Below are positions 55,994 through 58,644 of a DNA stretch of 58,644 nucleotides, one piece after another (position 1 is the first letter of the stretch; each line of letters starts with the position of its first letter). A model generated the notes under the pieces. That model was not told the origin of the DNA and ran no database searches. It saw nothing but the letters and a program-made list of their open reading frames with translations. Origin of the DNA: a virus; the IMG/VR virus record IMGVR_UViG_3300025652_000075, positions 1 to 58,644 of that record. One strand, given 5' to 3'. The position numbers and the translations under genes were made by a program.

Positions 55994-56551
55994 TCAAGCT
56001 TTATTTTTACAGTTTTCAAAGTGCCACCGTTTCATATTACCAACATTCCCTTTAGCTTTACAATGTGGACAAACTGCAATCTTTTTATTTAAAGCAGAAA
56101 TGTTATCAACATTGTTCCAATTCTCTTTACCGATTGGTTCATACTTCTTCCACTTATCTTTATAATCTGGATTTTGTTTTCTCCACTTAATCCAAGATTC
56201 TTTTCTCTTCTCACTAATTATAGGCATCTTTTTACCTTTATTATTATTAACACACCCCTTTTTAAATCGAGTATCTTTTAGATCATCTCTAGTAAAATTA
56301 AAAGTATCACCGTGTTCTTTAACAAGATTACTTATTGTACCAGCTGAAACTTTTAAATCGCGTGCTGCATCCTTTTGAGCTTTATACTTGACGCCGTTTA
56401 TAGTAACTACTTTGGAATCATTACCACCAAAATCAAACTTACCATGTTTGAGTAACTCTTCCCGAGTTGGAGCTTCGATTATTAATCCGTCGTTTAAACC
56501 TAATCGTTCAATGTCTGCTTGAGACATTATATATACATTGTTGCTGTTCAT
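55994..56551 (-). CDS. Homing-endonuclease-like protein (185 aa)
   Basis: INGVKYKAQKDAARDLKVSAGTISNLVK (about 72-100) is a NUMOD-type DNA-binding helix-turn-helix seen in phage homing enzymes. The C-terminal CPHCKAKGNVGNMKRWHFENC is the zinc-type motif that ends many T4-family Seg/Mob homing endonucleases. The middle is Lys/Trp-rich. No GIY-YIG or complete HNH catalytic motif is visible, so the nuclease part may be divergent or lost. It lies between two copies of the uvsW start, as expected after homing. Confidence 0.75.
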   Translation of the reverse strand: MNSNNVYIMSQADIERLGLNDGLIIEAPTREELLKHGKFDFGGNDSKVVTINGVKYKAQKDAARDLKVSAGTISNLVKEHGDTFNFTRDDLKDTRFKKGCVNNNKGKKMPIISEKRKESWIKWRKQNPDYKDKWKKYEPIGKENWNNVDNISALNKKIAVCPHCKAKGNVGNMKRWHFENCKNKA

Positions 56552-56619
56552 CGTGTTCTTTAGTTGGAATTGAATAGTGCCGGTGGGAATTCGTACTTCC
56601 GTGATCGGCCTTAACTTTT
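56552..56619 (-). promoter_or_regulatory. Hairpin upstream of the homing-endonuclease-like gene
   Basis: On the minus strand GCCG..GGAA..TTCC..CGGC (about 56574-56611) can form a stem interrupted by internal loops, 20-30 nt before the start at 56551. T4 homing-endonuclease genes often have a structure that limits early translation; that role is inferred here. Confidence 0.35.
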
Positions 56620-56775
56620 TTATTTATCATTAAGCCTTTTTAAAGAGGCTTTCTTTTCTTTGAGCTCAACTTCTTTTAAATGCTCAACTAATTCTTCAAC
56701 CGTTTGGTTATTAACATAACCACGAGCTATAAGGTAACTCGCTTTCTTAAAGAATTTTTCTTCTTGGTCAGTCAT
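56620..56775 (-). CDS. Small helical protein (51 aa), uvsY/uvsW spacer gene
   Basis: ATG at 56773-56775 overlaps the stop of the duplicated uvsW start (ATGACTGA). The protein MTDQEEKFFKKASYLIARGY...VEELVEHLKEVELKEKK is helical and charged. T4 has several tiny genes between uvsY and uvsW, but I cannot match it to one. It is too compact to assign a function. Confidence 0.5.
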   Translation of the reverse strand: MTDQEEKFFKKASYLIARGYVNNQTVEELVEHLKEVELKEKKASLKRLNDK

Positions 56776-56833
56776 CCGACTTAATATGAATTAAGGTTTC
56801 ATCTACATGTGATATGTCATACGTACTACTCAT
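56768..56833 (-). pseudogene. Duplicated uvsW 5' end (21 codons then stop)
   Basis: MSSTYDISHVDETLIHIKSDD then TGA: the protein is identical to the first 21 residues of UvsW (55978). At DNA level the codons 3' of about codon 11 are identical, while the earlier ones differ only synonymously, including a Ser AGC/TCA swap. It starts 2 nt after the uvsY stop, the natural place for uvsW to begin. Confidence 0.92.
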
Positions 56834-56835
56834 TT

Positions 56836-57285
56836 TTAATTTCCAGATACAAACTGGCGATGCGCGATTATATTCTTAATAGTTAAATGTCTAAAACGAA
56901 CATTATCAATTATATCTTTACAAGTATCGCAATAGGTTTTTAAGTATTCAACTCTCATTTCCATCTCAACTTTATTTGGGTCAGCATCATAAAATTTATT
57001 CATGTCGCCTTTAAGCGGTTTGGCCATTCCATTAAAAGGATCGTAATTCCAACTTAACGTATCCATTTCTTCTTTAGTCATTTTACCATTGTAATATAAC
57101 CAAAGGTCTTTATTCAAAACCGCTAATTCTAATTCTTTTTTCTTTAGTCTTAGTTTAGCGTGCGAATGTAACTCAAGATATTTACTATGCAGCTTTGCAC
57201 TGTTAATACTTGTATCATCTAAATTAACATCGTCAATTTTAGAATCGGTTTCCCACAGTTTTAGTAGTGATTCTAGATCCATCAT
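56836..57285 (-). CDS. uvsY: UvsY recombination mediator
   Basis: 149 aa (T4 137). It starts MMDLESLLKLWETDSKIDD, comparable to T4 RLEDLQEELKKDVFID. It contains HSKYLELHSHAKLRLKKKELE and a C-terminal VRFRHLTIKNIIAHRQF resembling T4 SRGFAIKHIQDMRAFE. UvsY loads UvsX onto gp32-covered ssDNA. The start could be the first or second Met (57285 or 57282). Confidence 0.9.
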   Translation of the reverse strand: MMDLESLLKLWETDSKIDDVNLDDTSINSAKLHSKYLELHSHAKLRLKKKELELAVLNKDLWLYYNGKMTKEEMDTLSWNYDPFNGMAKPLKGDMNKFYDADPNKVEMEMRVEYLKTYCDTCKDIIDNVRFRHLTIKNIIAHRQFVSGN

Positions 57286-57303
57286 ATAATTTATATATAA
57301 TGC

Positions 57304-57795
57304 TTATTTCCTAAACTCAAAAGTATCATATCTAAACGATACTTGGAATACCGCATATACTGGTTCGCCTTCTGCTTGTATATTAAAATCAACACCACCA
57401 AGCGATGTTGGAAACGCATCTTTAAAATGTAATTGCTTATTTAAATTATTATGGCTTGATTTAATATTAATTGTAATATCTTTAAAATCAATTAAACTGG
57501 CGTTTTGATCATTGGAATCTTTGTTTGGATTATTATTATCATTCATCCAATTATAAATTTCTTCATAAGCTGTCATATCTTCGTCGCAAATAAACGAGAT
57601 GGCCAACGGCTCTTTACTTGTTGTTTCAGAAACAGAAAATCCAGGCATATTTAAATAAGGAGTACTAATCTCATTATTGGTTATAGCAGGTAAAGAAAAA
57701 GAAACAATACTTCTATTTAAAACAGATTTGCTTCCACGTTCTCCTATATGAACAGTAAAGTTATCGGTTGTTGGTAAAAAGTTATTCTCAATCAT
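57304..57795 (-). CDS. Tail-tube-like protein (T4 gp19 family, 163 aa)
   Basis: Same length as T4 gp19. SFSLPAITNNEISTPYLNMPGF near the N-terminus, EPLAISFICDEDMTAYEEIYNWM in the middle, and LHFKDAFPTSLGGVDFNIQ...FQVSFRYDTFEF at the end match the tube-fold pattern (FPTSLGG followed by a xFxYDxxE strand). It may be the tube protein itself or a related tail component. A late box lies 8 nt before the ATG, and the gene follows gp23 after a terminator. Confidence 0.78.
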   Translation of the reverse strand: MIENNFLPTTDNFTVHIGERGSKSVLNRSIVSFSLPAITNNEISTPYLNMPGFSVSETTSKEPLAISFICDEDMTAYEEIYNWMNDNNNPNKDSNDQNASLIDFKDITINIKSSHNNLNKQLHFKDAFPTSLGGVDFNIQAEGEPVYAVFQVSFRYDTFEFRK

Positions 57796-57803
57796 ATTAT
57801 TAT

Positions 57804-57811
57804 TATTTATA
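57804..57811 (-). promoter_or_regulatory. T4-type late promoter box
   Basis: Perfect TATAAATA, 8 nt before the ATG at 57795, directly behind the gp23 terminator. Confidence 0.7.
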
Positions 57812-57850
57812 ACAAAAAATGAGGGACCGCCATTTCTGACAGCCCCTCAT
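57812..57850 (-). terminator. Intrinsic terminator after the capsid gene
   Basis: ATGAGGG / CCCTCAT stem (57819-57825 with 57844-57850), loop 18 nt. The minus-strand tail is TTTTTTGTT. Confidence 0.85.
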
Positions 57851-57898
57851 CGGGTTTGTGTCGTCCTAAGGTAGTGGACGAAAATTAGTTTTTACTAA

Positions 57899-58644
57899 TT
57901 AAACAACTGGCGTAGTGCCATTGATGTTAGTAACAAGGAACCTACGGAAGTAAGGGTTGTTAGCAGTACCGGCTGGCTTACTGGTTGGTCCACTAATAGG
58001 ATCATGAGCCATTGGGTTAGCAGCAAGACCATAACGAGTCTTAAAGCCGATCTTAGGCTGGAAGCTGTTCTCGTCAACGGCGCGAACCATTGTAAGAGGA
58101 ACGTATGGGCAGTAGTAAATACCAGCATCATACGAGTTAGCACCTTTGTAACCAACGGTAGCGTAATCATCAATTGCATATGGATCAACATATACCTTAA
58201 TGCGGCCATTGATAAGACCAGCGAATGTGTTACCGGTTGTGTCAACGTTTAAGTTGGACGCGATAGCTGGAGCATAGTCGAGAACGCCTGCAGCTGCAAG
58301 AGCAGAAGCAACGTTTGAAGAGCAGATAACATAGTTACCTTTTCCACGACGAGTACCTTTAGCAATCTCATTGGATTCAAGCTCAAGTTGGAAGAGAAGT
58401 GATTTGAACTTCTCAACAGCCCAACGGCCATCAGCATCGGTATCTAAATCAAAAGTACCGTCAGCACCGCCAACGTCATTTTGGAAACCTTGAACCGCCG
58501 CGGTATTAATTGAATCAATAACTTCGCGGTTGATTTCAGCAAGGATCTCAGTGCTAAGAATATTAGCAAGTTCTGCTTCAGCATCAAGACCGTGAATGGC
58601 CTTGAGGTCTTGAGCGAGTTCCATTGAGTACTCAGCTTTAAGAG
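57899..58644 (-). CDS. 23: Major capsid protein gp23, C-terminal part (runs off right edge)
   Basis: The frame is open to the right edge (LKAEYSMELAQDLKAIHGLDAEAELANILSTEI...), so this is the C-terminal ~247 residues of gp23 (T4 521). Conserved blocks: TEILAEINREVIDSI, KGNYVICSSNVASALAA, VYVDPYA-like KVYVDPYAIDDYATVGYKG, and KTRYGLAANPM. The C-terminus YFRRFLVTNI matches the family. It is cleaved by the prohead protease in T4, whose rule applies to the leader candidates listed above. Confidence 0.97.
   Translation of the reverse strand, partial: LKAEYSMELAQDLKAIHGLDAEAELANILSTEILAEINREVIDSINTAAVQGFQNDVGGADGTFDLDTDADGRWAVEKFKSLLFQLELESNEIAKGTRRGKGNYVICSSNVASALAAAGVLDYAPAIASNLNVDTTGNTFAGLINGRIKVYVDPYAIDDYATVGYKGANSYDAGIYYCPYVPLTMVRAVDENSFQPKIGFKTRYGLAANPMAHDPISGPTSKPAGTANNPYFRRFLVTNINGTTPVV

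Noticed and set aside
11308-58644. Canonical tRNA genes
   Set aside because: Reading the intergenic gaps I found no cloverleaf with T-loop and CCA apart from the tmRNA-like element; a covariance search would be needed to exclude one fully.

Overview
The window is part of a T4-like myovirus (T4 superfamily) genome. The signature genes are gp23 (major capsid, cut by the right edge), a gp19-like tail-tube protein, UvsY, UvsW, the late sigma factor gp55, gp47/gp46, the clamp and its loader (gp45, gp44, gp62), RegA, DNA polymerase gp43, helicase gp41, UvsX, dCMP hydroxymethylase gp42, NrdA/NrdB and RNase H. The sequence is AT-rich by eye. Several genes resemble those of marine T4-like phages (MoxR-like ATPase plus VWA/metallopeptidase, a gp21-inhibitor-like protein, FmdB-type zinc ribbon, FA-type tail repeats, small Hsp20, RecB-like exonuclease). 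I cannot name the host. Almost everything is on the minus strand; the plus-strand genes are a small cluster at 8.8-10.3 kb and one structural gene at 22.3-23.9 kb.

Layout. 1-4.8 kb: two tail-fibre-like proteins with repeats. 4.8-8.8 kb: thioredoxin-like protein, ClpP-like protease, RecB/Cas4-like exonuclease, zinc ribbon, RNase H and a GIY-YIG-like protein. 8.8-10.3 kb (+): four genes whose N-termini look like capsid-targeting peptides. 10.35-10.47 kb: a bidirectional terminator next to a 69-nt element that reads as the tRNA-like domain of tmRNA without its message domain. 10.5-15.1 kb: many tiny early proteins, then nrdA/nrdB. 15.2-27.0 kb: late/head region with a gp21-inhibitor-like protein, a probable polyprotein carrying four identical protease-site repeats, and a run of enzymes (adenylyltransferase, NTase, ligase, AAA ATPase) whose N-termini resemble the T4 capsid-targeting sequence. 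27-29.8 kb: gp41, a small protein, UvsX. 29.9-36.1 kb: a candidate DNA-hypermodification island. 36.2-45.7 kb: small accessory genes, PrimPol-like protein, Imm-like membrane protein, all-alpha NTP pyrophosphatase, gp43, Hsp20, three more packaged-protein candidates, RegA, gp62, gp44, gp45. 45.8-53.6 kb: small basic protein, MoxR-VWA pair, gp46, gp47, gp55. 53.7-58.6 kb: a damaged uvsW locus with a homing-endonuclease-like gene, then UvsY, tail-tube-like protein and gp23.

Regulation is unusually readable. Twelve minus-strand intergenic sites fit TTTACA (one TATACA), 16-17 nt, TATAAT, and head the early/replication operons. Structural and packaged-protein genes carry the T4 late box TATAAATA. 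At six of these the box ends exactly 5 nt before the ATG, which under T4 geometry places the transcription start on the start codon. Strong hairpin terminators lie at 10.37, 36.17, 41.34, 45.79 and 57.83 kb.

The most interesting signals are the mini tmRNA-like RNA with a G3-U70 alanine identity pair, the three families of cleavable N-terminal peptides marking an internal-protein/injected-enzyme set, the ESIEEA polyprotein, the modification island whose enzymes appear to carry clamp-binding peptides, and the doubly rearranged uvsW locus.
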